Below are positions 33,295-39,982 of a stretch of 39,982 nt of DNA, in pieces (the stretch's first letter is position 1; each line of letters begins with the position of its first letter). This DNA is from Endozoicomonas sp. G2_1 (GTDB lineage Bacteria; Pseudomonadota; Gammaproteobacteria; Enterobacterales; Alteromonadaceae). The notes beneath the pieces were generated by a model, which saw nothing but the letters and a program-made list of their open reading frames with translations, was not told the origin of the DNA and did no database searches. Where the stretch lies: assembly GCF_017744155.1 (NCBI RefSeq), contig NZ_JAGHQT010000025.1, forward strand, positions 1 to 39,982. The letters are read 5' to 3'. The translations under genes and the position numbers were made by a program.

Positions 33295-34158
33295 TTATGT
33301 GCCGTCAAAAGCCTGTTTTACAAAGTTTGGTAGCGCTTTCGCAGCCTGATGAATGTCACTGTTGTAATATAATGTCTCAAATTCGGCATTATTAGCATCA
33401 ACTGCACGAAAATCGCCAAAAGCGCCCTGCTTTTTAGCCAAGGTACAGCTCCACCAACCACTTGGATAAATTGGCTGAGGGAAACTCAAGGTTTGTAAAT
33501 CGCTAAAGCCTGCTGCAGTCATTGCATTGCGCATGTCGGTTAACAAGGCTAAGTGATAAAGCGGAGACTCACTTTGCTGAACTAAAATGCCATCAGAGCG
33601 CAGAGCCTTTAAACAACTCTGGTAAAAGGCGCGGTTAAACAAGCCCTCGCCTGGACCAACTGGATCAGTTGAGTCAACAATGACAATATCAATCGACTCT
33701 GGCTCGGCATTGGCCATAAAAGCAATGCCGTCATCGAACAAAATTTGCGCCCGGACATCATTATTAGATTGGCACAACTCTGGAAAATACTGCTCAGACA
33801 AGCGCGTGACCACTTCGTCGATGTCGATTTGATGAACAGACTCAACCTCTTGGTGCTTCAATACTTCGCGCAAGGTGCCGCAGTCACCACCGCCAATAAT
33901 CACGACATTTTTCGGCTCGGGATGTGTATATAAAGCCGGGTGTGACATCATTTCGTGGTAAAGAAAGTTCTCCCGTGTCGACACCATGGTACAGCCATCA
34001 ATCGTCATCAGCTTACCAAACTGAGTGGTTTGATAAATCTCAACTTTTTGAAACGGTGACTGTTGCTCAGCGAGCTTTTCGGTAATTTTTAACGAATAGG
34101 CACTTTCTAAGTCGTGATGTACTTCGGTAAACCACTGCGGTGAATGAAACGATGACAT
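33295..34158 (-). CDS. speE: spermidine synthase
   Basis: 287 residues, as in E. coli. It transfers aminopropyl from decarboxylated SAM to putrescine. Seen are WFTEVHHDLESAYSLKI near the start, the substrate/SAM segments LMTIDGCTMVSTRENFLYHEMMSH (split by VS), VVIIGGGDCGTLREVLKH, the catalytic VDSTDPVGPGEGLF and PIYPSGWWSCTLA. It is divergent from speA, with 121 bp between starts, placing two polyamine genes back to back; speB and speD are not in the window. Confidence 0.96.
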   Translation of the reverse strand: MSSFHSPQWFTEVHHDLESAYSLKITEKLAEQQSPFQKVEIYQTTQFGKLMTIDGCTMVSTRENFLYHEMMSHPALYTHPEPKNVVIIGGGDCGTLREVLKHQEVESVHQIDIDEVVTRLSEQYFPELCQSNNDVRAQILFDDGIAFMANAEPESIDIVIVDSTDPVGPGEGLFNRAFYQSCLKALRSDGILVQQSESPLYHLALLTDMRNAMTAAGFSDLQTLSFPQPIYPSGWWSCTLAKKQGAFGDFRAVDANNAEFETLYYNSDIHQAAKALPNFVKQAFDGT

Positions 34159-34279
34159 TTAAGCCTCTAAAATAACGAATTAAACTGACTTATTTTACTA
34201 AATTTATACTGCAACAGTGAAAAAATATTATTAAAATTTAGCGATTAATCGAGACCCTTTTAGCGAACAAGTAGCAATC

Positions 34280-36175
34280 ATGACAAACAGTAATCACATA
34301 GCTGCAGAACAAACTTACAACGTCAGTGAGTGGGGCGCAGGCTATTTTAGTATTAATGAAGGCGGTCAGGTGGTTGCGCATCCCAAAGGTAAGCGCCAAG
34401 GGCAAAATATCGTACTCAGCGAGCTTGTCGCTGAATTAAAAGAGCAGGGTGTCAAACTACCAGTATTAGTTCGGTTTACCGATATCTTACAAGATCGCAT
34501 TAAAAACTTGGTGGAAGCCTTTGCTCACGCTAAAAAACAGCGCAATTACAGCGGCAAGTATACCGCTGTTTATCCGATTAAAGTCAATCAACAACACAGT
34601 GTTATCGATAAGCTATTAAACGCTGATCAAAAGGTCGGTTTAGAGGCGGGCAGTAAAGCTGAGCTATTGGCAATATTGGGAACTGCGAATCGCAATATCC
34701 GCATTATTTGCAATGGCTACAAAGACCAAGAGTTTTTGCGCTTAGCACAAATTGCCGCCGCTATGGGGCACAAGGTTTGTGTCGTGATTGAAAAGCTCTC
34801 TGAGTTGTCGATGTTTCTCGACAATGTCTACCAAATTGACGGGCCGCAAGTTGAGCTTGGCATTCGAATAAAACTGCACAGTGCCGCTAAAGGCCAATGG
34901 CAAAACACCGGTGGCGAAAAAGGCAAATTTGGTTTTAACGCCAGCCAATTGCTAACAGCGATTGAGTTACTAAAACAAGCTGATGCGATACATTTATTGA
35001 CCCTAGTGCATTTTCACATTGGCTCGCAAGTCGCCAATATCCGCGACATTCACAATGCAATGTTGGAATGCGCCAGACATTATGCCGAATTACGTCAGCT
35101 CGGTATCATGATAAATACCGTTGATGTTGGCGGTGGCTTAGGGGTCGATTACGAAGGCAGTCATTCCCGCAGTGCCTGTTCAATTAACTATTCAGTTGAG
35201 GAATACGCCAAAAACGTTGTTTTTGCACTGGCCGACGCTTGCCAACAATTAGACCTGCCGGAGCCCGACATTATTAGTGAGTCGGGTAGGGCAATGACCG
35301 CTCATCACGCCTTATTGATCACCAATGTAATCGAGTGTGAATCGGCACCCGGTGGTAATGAGTTTACCGACCAGCAGGTGAGCGCCATCGACAACACTTA
35401 TTTCCAAGCGCTATGGCAGGACAGTGTCGGTTTAACCAGCCGCAATGCGTTAGAGGCTTATCACGATGCCATGCACTACTTTAGTGACGCTCATCAAGCG
35501 TACAAAAGTGGTCAATTGAGTTTACTGGCGTGGGCGCAAGTCGAGCAACTTTACTTTAGCCTGTTGCGCCAAATAAAAAGCGTTTTAGTGCCGAGTATGC
35601 GAGCGCACCGCGATATCCTTGACGAATTAAACGAAAAACTTGCCGACAAATTATTCTGCAACTTTTCACTGTTTCAATCGCTGCCCGATGCTTGGGGTAT
35701 CGACCAGTTGTTTCCAGTGTTACCGGTTGATCAGCTCAACAAAACGCTAGATCATCGCGCTATTATCAATGATATTACTTGCGACTCTGACGGCCAAATC
35801 AAACAATATGTCGACGGTGTCGGCATCGAAAACAGCTTGCCGATTCCAAAATTTGATCCTGAACAGCCCTATGATATCGCGATTTTTATGTTGGGTGCTT
35901 ACCAAGAGATCCTCGGTGACTTGCACAACTTATTTGGCGATACCGACTCAGTTCACGTTGAGCTGTCTGATCAAAGCCATGTTATCAGCCAAAAAATTCA
36001 AGGCGAAAGTGCTGAAGATGTGTTAAAAACAGTGCACTTTAGTAAACATCAGTTGCTGGCAAACTGCCAAAAGCAGCTGCATCAACAGCAATCATTAGCG
36101 ACTAATGAGATTAACGCTATGCTCAACGAGCTAGCCGCCGGCGTTGATGGCTATACCTATTTTGAATACGAATAA
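34280..36175 (+). CDS. speA: biosynthetic arginine decarboxylase
   Basis: 631 residues (658 in E. coli, which carries a longer N-terminus). PLP enzyme making agmatine from arginine, first step toward putrescine. PLP lysine is Lys101 in AVYPIKVNQQ; the barrel continues with LVHFHIGSQVANI, TVDVGGGLGVDYEGS and SESGRAMTAHHALL (the second half of the active site). C-terminal DLHNLFGDTDSVHVEL matches the family. Divergent from speE. The acyltransferase and channel genes follow at about 50 and 30 bp and may share transcription. Confidence 0.97.
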   Translation: MTNSNHIAAEQTYNVSEWGAGYFSINEGGQVVAHPKGKRQGQNIVLSELVAELKEQGVKLPVLVRFTDILQDRIKNLVEAFAHAKKQRNYSGKYTAVYPIKVNQQHSVIDKLLNADQKVGLEAGSKAELLAILGTANRNIRIICNGYKDQEFLRLAQIAAAMGHKVCVVIEKLSELSMFLDNVYQIDGPQVELGIRIKLHSAAKGQWQNTGGEKGKFGFNASQLLTAIELLKQADAIHLLTLVHFHIGSQVANIRDIHNAMLECARHYAELRQLGIMINTVDVGGGLGVDYEGSHSRSACSINYSVEEYAKNVVFALADACQQLDLPEPDIISESGRAMTAHHALLITNVIECESAPGGNEFTDQQVSAIDNTYFQALWQDSVGLTSRNALEAYHDAMHYFSDAHQAYKSGQLSLLAWAQVEQLYFSLLRQIKSVLVPSMRAHRDILDELNEKLADKLFCNFSLFQSLPDAWGIDQLFPVLPVDQLNKTLDHRAIINDITCDSDGQIKQYVDGVGIENSLPIPKFDPEQPYDIAIFMLGAYQEILGDLHNLFGDTDSVHVELSDQSHVISQKIQGESAEDVLKTVHFSKHQLLANCQKQLHQQQSLATNEINAMLNELAAGVDGYTYFEYE

Positions 36176-36225
36176 CGCTAATCTTTATAAATAATCTATT
36201 TGATAAATTGAGGTTTTCTTCATTT

Positions 36226-37128
36226 ATGTTGAGTTTTTTGCCCGGGCCAGTGCTCGCTGCTTTGTCTTTTGTCCTCTATCTAGTCAACACGCTATTTTGG
36301 ATTTCACCTATTTTAGTTGGCTCATTACTGAAGTTTTTGCTGCCAATTGCACCCTGGCAAAAACTCATGAGTTACTTACTCGACTTTTGCGCCAGCAGTT
36401 GGATCAGCGTAAACAGCTTCAATCAAAAACTATTGGTGCCAACCAAACTTGTAGTAACCGGCGGCGATGCCTTAAAAATGCAAGATTGGTACTTAGTGAT
36501 TAGCAACCACCAAAGCTGGGTTGATATCTTGGTGTTACAGCGTGTACTCAATGGCAAAATTCCATTTTTAAAGTTCTTTCTCAAAAAAGAACTGATTTAT
36601 GTTCCTATTCTCGGGTTGGCGTGGTGGGCGTTAGACTTCCCCTTTATGAAGCGCTACAGCCAAGCTTACTTGCGTAAAAACCCTCATTTGATTGGCACCG
36701 ACATCAAAACGACTCGAAAGGCATGTGCTAAATTTAAGCACAAGCCGGTTAGCGTAATGAATTTTATTGAAGGCACGCGTTTTACCGATGAAAAATACGC
36801 CAAACAAAAATCACCATTTCAGCACTTACTGCGGCCCAAAGCCGGTGGTATTGCTTTTGTCCTCGATGCCATGGGTGAACATTTAAGTAAAATCGTCAAC
36901 GTTACCATTTACTACCCCAACGGTATTCCTAGCTTTTACGACTTTATTTGTGGCAAAGTGAACAAAGTATGTATTGATATTGAAACCTTGCCAATCGATG
37001 AAAATTGTTCAGGCGATTATTTTAACGATCCTGAATTTAAGCAAAATTTTCAGAAGTGGTTAAATCAATTGTGGCACGACAAAGATCAACGTTTAAGCCA
37101 GTTAAAACAAGCACAAAACGATCTTTAA
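36226..37128 (+). CDS. YihG-type 1-acylglycerol-phosphate acyltransferase homologue
   Basis: 300 residues from the ATG at 36226 (the frame extends to a TTG at 36208, but the GAGG at 36210-36213 lies inside that extension, so the ATG is preferred). Two N-terminal membrane helices (about 5-45). The acyltransferase H-x4-D motif is SNHQSWVD (His95, Asp100), followed by LKFFLKKELIYVPILGLAWWALDFPFMKRYS (split here by function, not by gap) and NFIEGTRF, RPKAGGIAFVLDAMG. Blocks match E. coli YihG, a phospholipid-remodelling acyltransferase, more than PlsC. Confidence 0.9.
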   Translation: MLSFLPGPVLAALSFVLYLVNTLFWISPILVGSLLKFLLPIAPWQKLMSYLLDFCASSWISVNSFNQKLLVPTKLVVTGGDALKMQDWYLVISNHQSWVDILVLQRVLNGKIPFLKFFLKKELIYVPILGLAWWALDFPFMKRYSQAYLRKNPHLIGTDIKTTRKACAKFKHKPVSVMNFIEGTRFTDEKYAKQKSPFQHLLRPKAGGIAFVLDAMGEHLSKIVNVTIYYPNGIPSFYDFICGKVNKVCIDIETLPIDENCSGDYFNDPEFKQNFQKWLNQLWHDKDQRLSQLKQAQNDL

Positions 37129-37157
37129 TCAGACCACTACAGAATTGAGAAAAAGCG

Positions 37158-38453
37158 ATGCAAGAGCTACAAAATGGACACGAGCCGGTATTTTTTTCGA
37201 CGATAGTCAATTGGCTAAAAAACCAAGCTGTTGACGAACAATACCTGCATATTTTGTCATTATTGGTCAGTACCAGTGTCTTGCTATTGGTGGCCTTGTT
37301 TGCCCATTACATCACCAAACAGTACATTTTAGCGCTAGTACACAAGGCTATTGATCGCAGTGAAAACAAGCTCGATGATATTTTGGTTGAGCACAATATT
37401 TTCAATCGACTCAGCAGTGTTACGCCAACCTTAGTTATTTTAGTACTAACCCCCATTTTAGTACCCGAACAACACGTATTGCATCACTTGCTGTTAACGG
37501 TGGCAAAAGCGAGTTTGTGTTTTCAAATAGCTAGAGTCGTCAGCGCCACTCTCGGTGTATTTAAAAATATTTATGGCGCAACCGCACAAGAAAAGTACAT
37601 TCCACTTAACTCCACCTTACAAATTGTTAAGTTGGCGATTTATATCGTCGCAACAATTTTGGCGATATCCTACTTAGTCGATAAATCACCGATTTACTTG
37701 CTCAGTGGTTTGGGTGCCTTAACCGCCGTATTACTATTGGTCTTTCAAGATACCATTAAGGGTTTAGTGGCCAGTATTCAAATATCAGCTAACCGCATGG
37801 TGGCACCCGGCGATTGGATTGAACTGCCCAAATACGGGGCAGATGGTGATGTTATTGAAATAGGCATTAACACGGTTAAGGTGAGAAATTTCGACAAAAC
37901 CATCACAACAATTCCGACCTATGCCTTAATCAGTGGTTCCTTTAAGAACTGGCGCGACATGTATAGCTCAGGTGGCAGGCGGATAAAGCGCAGTATTCGC
38001 GTTGATCTGGCCAGTATTCGCTTTTACGGTGCTGAAGATTTAGAAAAACTGGCCAAATTTCGTTTGTTAAAACCTTATCTTGCGACCAAGCAAGCGGAAA
38101 TTCACGCTTGGTGTCAGCAACACAATATTGCCGATACAACCGATGTTAACGCTCGACAATTAACCAACCTCGGTACTTTTCGCGCCTATATCGAAGCCTA
38201 TTTAAAGTCTCACAATAAAGTTCATCAAGCTATGACTTGTATGGTGCGCCAACTGCCAGCCGACGCCACTGGCTTGCCTTTAGAACTATACTTTTTTAGC
38301 AACGACCAAGACTGGATTAATTACGAAGGGATACAAGCCGATATCTTTGACCATTTATATGCGATTGCGCCGCACTTTGGCTTGCGCATTTTCCAACATC
38401 CCAGCGGCTATGACTGGCAACAGAATCATCGACAGGGCGACGACGCATCATAA
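37158..38453 (+). CDS. YbdG/MscM-type mechanosensitive channel
   Basis: 431 residues. Several N-terminal membrane helices (from about 38 to 200) lead into the MscS-type pore helix and beta domain: LLSGLGALTAVLLLVFQDTI, GLVASIQISANRMVAPGDWIE, then GDVIEIGINTVKVRNFDKTITTIPT and FKNWRDMYSSGGRRIKRSI. The extended beta-domain insert and these motifs match YbdG, the small-conductance channel of E. coli. Protects against osmotic downshock. Starts 29 bp after the acyltransferase stop; its own stop lies 5 bp from the convergent tesB stop. Confidence 0.92.
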   Translation: MQELQNGHEPVFFSTIVNWLKNQAVDEQYLHILSLLVSTSVLLLVALFAHYITKQYILALVHKAIDRSENKLDDILVEHNIFNRLSSVTPTLVILVLTPILVPEQHVLHHLLLTVAKASLCFQIARVVSATLGVFKNIYGATAQEKYIPLNSTLQIVKLAIYIVATILAISYLVDKSPIYLLSGLGALTAVLLLVFQDTIKGLVASIQISANRMVAPGDWIELPKYGADGDVIEIGINTVKVRNFDKTITTIPTYALISGSFKNWRDMYSSGGRRIKRSIRVDLASIRFYGAEDLEKLAKFRLLKPYLATKQAEIHAWCQQHNIADTTDVNARQLTNLGTFRAYIEAYLKSHNKVHQAMTCMVRQLPADATGLPLELYFFSNDQDWINYEGIQADIFDHLYAIAPHFGLRIFQHPSGYDWQQNHRQGDDAS

Positions 38454-38458
38454 AGCAG

Positions 38459-39316
38459 CTAACGCTGACGGATAACGCCTTCTTGCATTGTTGAAGCAAC
38501 CAACTGACCTTGGCGATTGAACACTTTGCCGCTAACCAAACCGCGACCGGAGCTCGCTGAAGGGCTGTTCACACAGTACAATAACCAATCGTCAAAGCGA
38601 AAAGGGCGATGAAACCACATCGCATGATCAATGGTCGCGATTTGAAAGTTTGGCTGCCAATAACTGACGCCATGTGGATACAAAGCAGTTGGTAAAAACT
38701 GGAAGTCTGACGCATAAGCCAACATATACTGGTGAATACGCGGATCATCTGGTAGCTTGCCATTGGTGCGCATCCAAATATGACATTTTGCCGGCATTGG
38801 TTCTGACTTGATCCAGTCAAATACTTCAACAGGGCGCAAATCGATTGGCTTTTCTGCTAAAAACTTTTCTCTAATTTGCTCTGGAATATAGTCTTGGTAC
38901 TTGCGAATAAAGTCAGCGTGAGAGTCGACACCATCGGGACCTCGGACGTCAGGCATAGCGTCTTGGTGTTCAAAGCCATCTTCCGGCTGTTGAAACGAGG
39001 CGGTCATATAAAAAATAGTATGTCCATTTTGAATAGCTCTGACGCGACGCGTACTTATTGAGCCGCCATCGCGAATACTTTCAACTTCATAGACTACGGC
39101 TTTACTGGCATCTCCCGGGCGTAAAAAATATGAATGTAGTGAGTGAACATAACGCTGCTCATCTACGGTTGCCTGTGCCGCTGACAGTGCTTGCCCCATG
39201 ACTTGGCCGCCAAATAAGGCGCGAAAGCCCAAATCCTGACTTTGACCGCGATACAAACCTTGTTCAATAGTTTCTAAAGACAGTAGCGCTGATAGTTGAT
39301 CTAATACCTGGCTCAT
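38459..39316 (-). CDS. tesB: acyl-CoA thioesterase II
   Basis: 285 residues from the ATG at 39316 (286 in E. coli). A GTG two codons earlier is possible but lies too near the AGG ribosome site. The start MSQVLDQLSALLSLETIEQGLY aligns with E. coli TesB. Double hotdog fold: FGGQVMGQALSAAQ, VHSLHSYFLRPGD, DGGSISTRRVRAIQNG in the first half and TIDHAMWFHRPFRFDDWLLY, SGRGLVSGKVFNRQGQLVAS in the second, with the catalytic Asp in the DH segment. Hydrolyses medium and long acyl-CoAs. Confidence 0.97.
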   Translation of the reverse strand: MSQVLDQLSALLSLETIEQGLYRGQSQDLGFRALFGGQVMGQALSAAQATVDEQRYVHSLHSYFLRPGDASKAVVYEVESIRDGGSISTRRVRAIQNGHTIFYMTASFQQPEDGFEHQDAMPDVRGPDGVDSHADFIRKYQDYIPEQIREKFLAEKPIDLRPVEVFDWIKSEPMPAKCHIWMRTNGKLPDDPRIHQYMLAYASDFQFLPTALYPHGVSYWQPNFQIATIDHAMWFHRPFRFDDWLLYCVNSPSASSGRGLVSGKVFNRQGQLVASTMQEGVIRQR

Positions 39317-39465
39317 GCTCACCGACCTTTTTGATATTTTTTTGTGATTATAAAAATAATCTTAAAAAACAGAAAGCTGCCAAGCTCGAAAAATTATTTT
39401 GTAAACTTTGAAAACAAATTGGTTGTTTTCTGGTCTAATTGAAACAATTAATAACATTTTAGCTT

Positions 39466-39507
39466 TCAGGGTGTTGAATTATTCAGCACCCTGAGATAAT
39501 GTTATCT
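39466..39507 (+). other. strong hairpin plus small palindrome in the leader of the 84-residue gene
   Basis: TCAGGGTG pairs with CACCCTGA and, inside it, TGAA pairs with TTCA (39466-39494). It is directly followed by AGATAA-TG-TTATCT (39494-39507). There is no T-tract after either. They lie 72 bp ahead of the start codon and could structure the mRNA leader. Confidence 0.5.
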
Positions 39508-39578
39508 GGAAACAAAATTATAAGTATATGAATGAAAAGGATGTTACACCAATTAGTTAATATCTTTTGAGGTACGTC

Positions 39579-39833
39579 ATGCAAGCACTACAAGAACGAG
39601 AAGCACTATTAGAGCGTCGGCACTATCAGCCTGAGCTTTCTATGCTTTGGGATAAATTGACACTAGCACAAAAATTTGCCGCTAGTAGCCTAACCCAATT
39701 TGGTTATGATCTCGCTTTTATTCGCAACAGTGCGGCAGGCAGCATGGCGATTTTGTTGTGTAACGGTAACCCAGCGACCATTACCAGTGATGGTGAGATT
39801 GATACCTCGCCAAATATTGAAATTCGTCACTAG
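39579..39833 (+). CDS. 84-residue protein, unknown function
   Basis: The ATG at 39579 has GAGG 6 bases upstream; the frame reaches a TTG at 39567, which is not preferred. A charged N-terminal helix (ALQEREALLERRHYQ) is followed by KLTLAQKFAASSLTQFGYDLAFIR and a short beta-like half (SMAILLCNGNPATITSDGEIDTSPNIEIRH). No membrane helix or signal peptide. I do not recognise the family; the regular composition and good ribosome site make it a real gene. Confidence 0.75.
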   Translation: MQALQEREALLERRHYQPELSMLWDKLTLAQKFAASSLTQFGYDLAFIRNSAAGSMAILLCNGNPATITSDGEIDTSPNIEIRH

Positions 39834-39861
39834 ACGACAACGAAATATATCAGTCAAGAAT

Positions 39862-39911
39862 CCACCTTCTAAAGAAGGTGGCTTTGCGTAAGCCCCCTAA
39901 ACAAGGGGGCT
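39862..39911. repeat. paired palindromes after a leftward gene end, REP/IS200-like
   Basis: Two perfect palindromes are spaced by 9 bases: CCACCTTCT/AGAAGGTGG (39862-39881) and AGCCCCCT-AAACA-AGGGGGCT (39891-39911). A third overlapping stem, GGCTT/AAGCC, can bridge them. The second starts 3 bases past the stop of the minus-strand partial frame. Such subterminal hairpins next to a gene end are usual for IS200/IS605 right ends and REP-associated transposase loci. Confidence 0.6.
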
Positions 39912-39914
39912 GGG

Positions 39915-39982
39915 TTATCCTAGTAAATGTAATTGACGTTTCTCTTCTTGTTTCTCCATCTTGTCTTGATGCCGTACATAAC
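39915..39982 (-). CDS. C-terminal fragment of an unidentified leftward gene (possibly a transposase)
   Basis: Only the last 21 full codons are in the window, ending HQDKMEKQEEKRQLHLLG and TAA. The charged helix followed by a short hydrophobic tail looks like a genuine protein end, and the paired palindromes just downstream suggest an IS200/IS605 or REP-associated tyrosine transposase. The fragment is too short to prove this. Confidence 0.45.
   Translation of the reverse strand, partial: YVRHQDKMEKQEEKRQLHLLG

Noticed and set aside
39862-39911. Start of a CRISPR array
   Set aside because: Only two different palindromes with no repeated unit or spacer pattern.

Overview
The window looks like chromosomal DNA of a marine gammaproteobacterium of the Alteromonadales, most likely Colwelliaceae (Colwellia/Thalassotalea type). 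This is inferred from the moderate AT-richness and the combination of prmA-dusB-fis, purH/purD, nhaA-nhaR, trpS-rpe-dam, proBA, speE/speA, a TorF-type porin, a DUF2970 protein and tesB. No database search was possible. No tRNA, rRNA gene or CRISPR array lies inside the window. The far left edge does carry what looks like a strong stringent-type rRNA (or tRNA) operon promoter firing leftward out of the window. The far right edge carries the tail of an unidentified leftward gene followed by hairpins.

Layout. 1-382: leftward rRNA-type promoter. 383-1123: a secreted protein built of ten 15-residue tandem repeats. 1.2-5.1 kb: purD, a signal-peptide methyltransferase and purH, all leftward. 5.3-7.6 kb: fis, dusB and prmA, leftward. 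7.8-10.1 kb: an orphan periplasmic binding protein, a siroheme synthase with a decayed C-terminal methylase remnant, and a GNAT acetyltransferase. 10.3-15.9 kb: an accessory, AT-rich bacteriocin/microcin-like island. 15.9-20.8 kb: a secreted unknown, a 265-bp MITE-like double-hairpin element, and two tandem paralogous alkaline phosphatases behind a triple Pho-box promoter. 20.9-23.9 kb: a small Rap1a/Tai-like secreted protein, nhaA, divergent nhaR and a YjbR protein. 24.2-26.4 kb: a trypsin-like protease overlapping an FHA-domain membrane protein. 26.5-30.5 kb: trpS, rpe, (opposite strand) TorF porin and DUF2970 protein, dam. 30.6-34.2 kb: proA, proB and speE, leftward. 34.3-38.5 kb: speA, a YihG-type acyltransferase and a YbdG-type mechanosensitive channel. 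38.5-40 kb: tesB, a small unknown, and the right-edge hairpins.

The most interesting unit is the island at 10.3-15.9 kb. It holds a HlyD-type adaptor, an 85-residue peptide with a textbook double-glycine leader and a Gly/Ala/Val-rich hydrophobic core, a C39-peptidase ABC exporter with catalytic Cys, His and Asp in place, a CPBP intramembrane protease homologue, and several small genes. The small genes are a 52-residue two-helix membrane protein, an 11-residue CxxC mini-ORF with its own Shine-Dalgarno, a 42-residue basic peptide and a 146-residue two-helix protein at the end. The most economical reading is a class II microcin-like toxin with its immunity and export genes. The 52-residue protein is the leading immunity candidate. 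The peptide is preceded by an RNA leader with three successive stem-loops.

Other points worth attention: the PhoB-controlled duplicate phosphatases, one apparently soluble and one a lipoprotein with collagen-like triplets and a Ca-loop-like segment; the MITE-like element whose two hairpin loops are complementary to each other; and the 15-residue repeat protein at the left.
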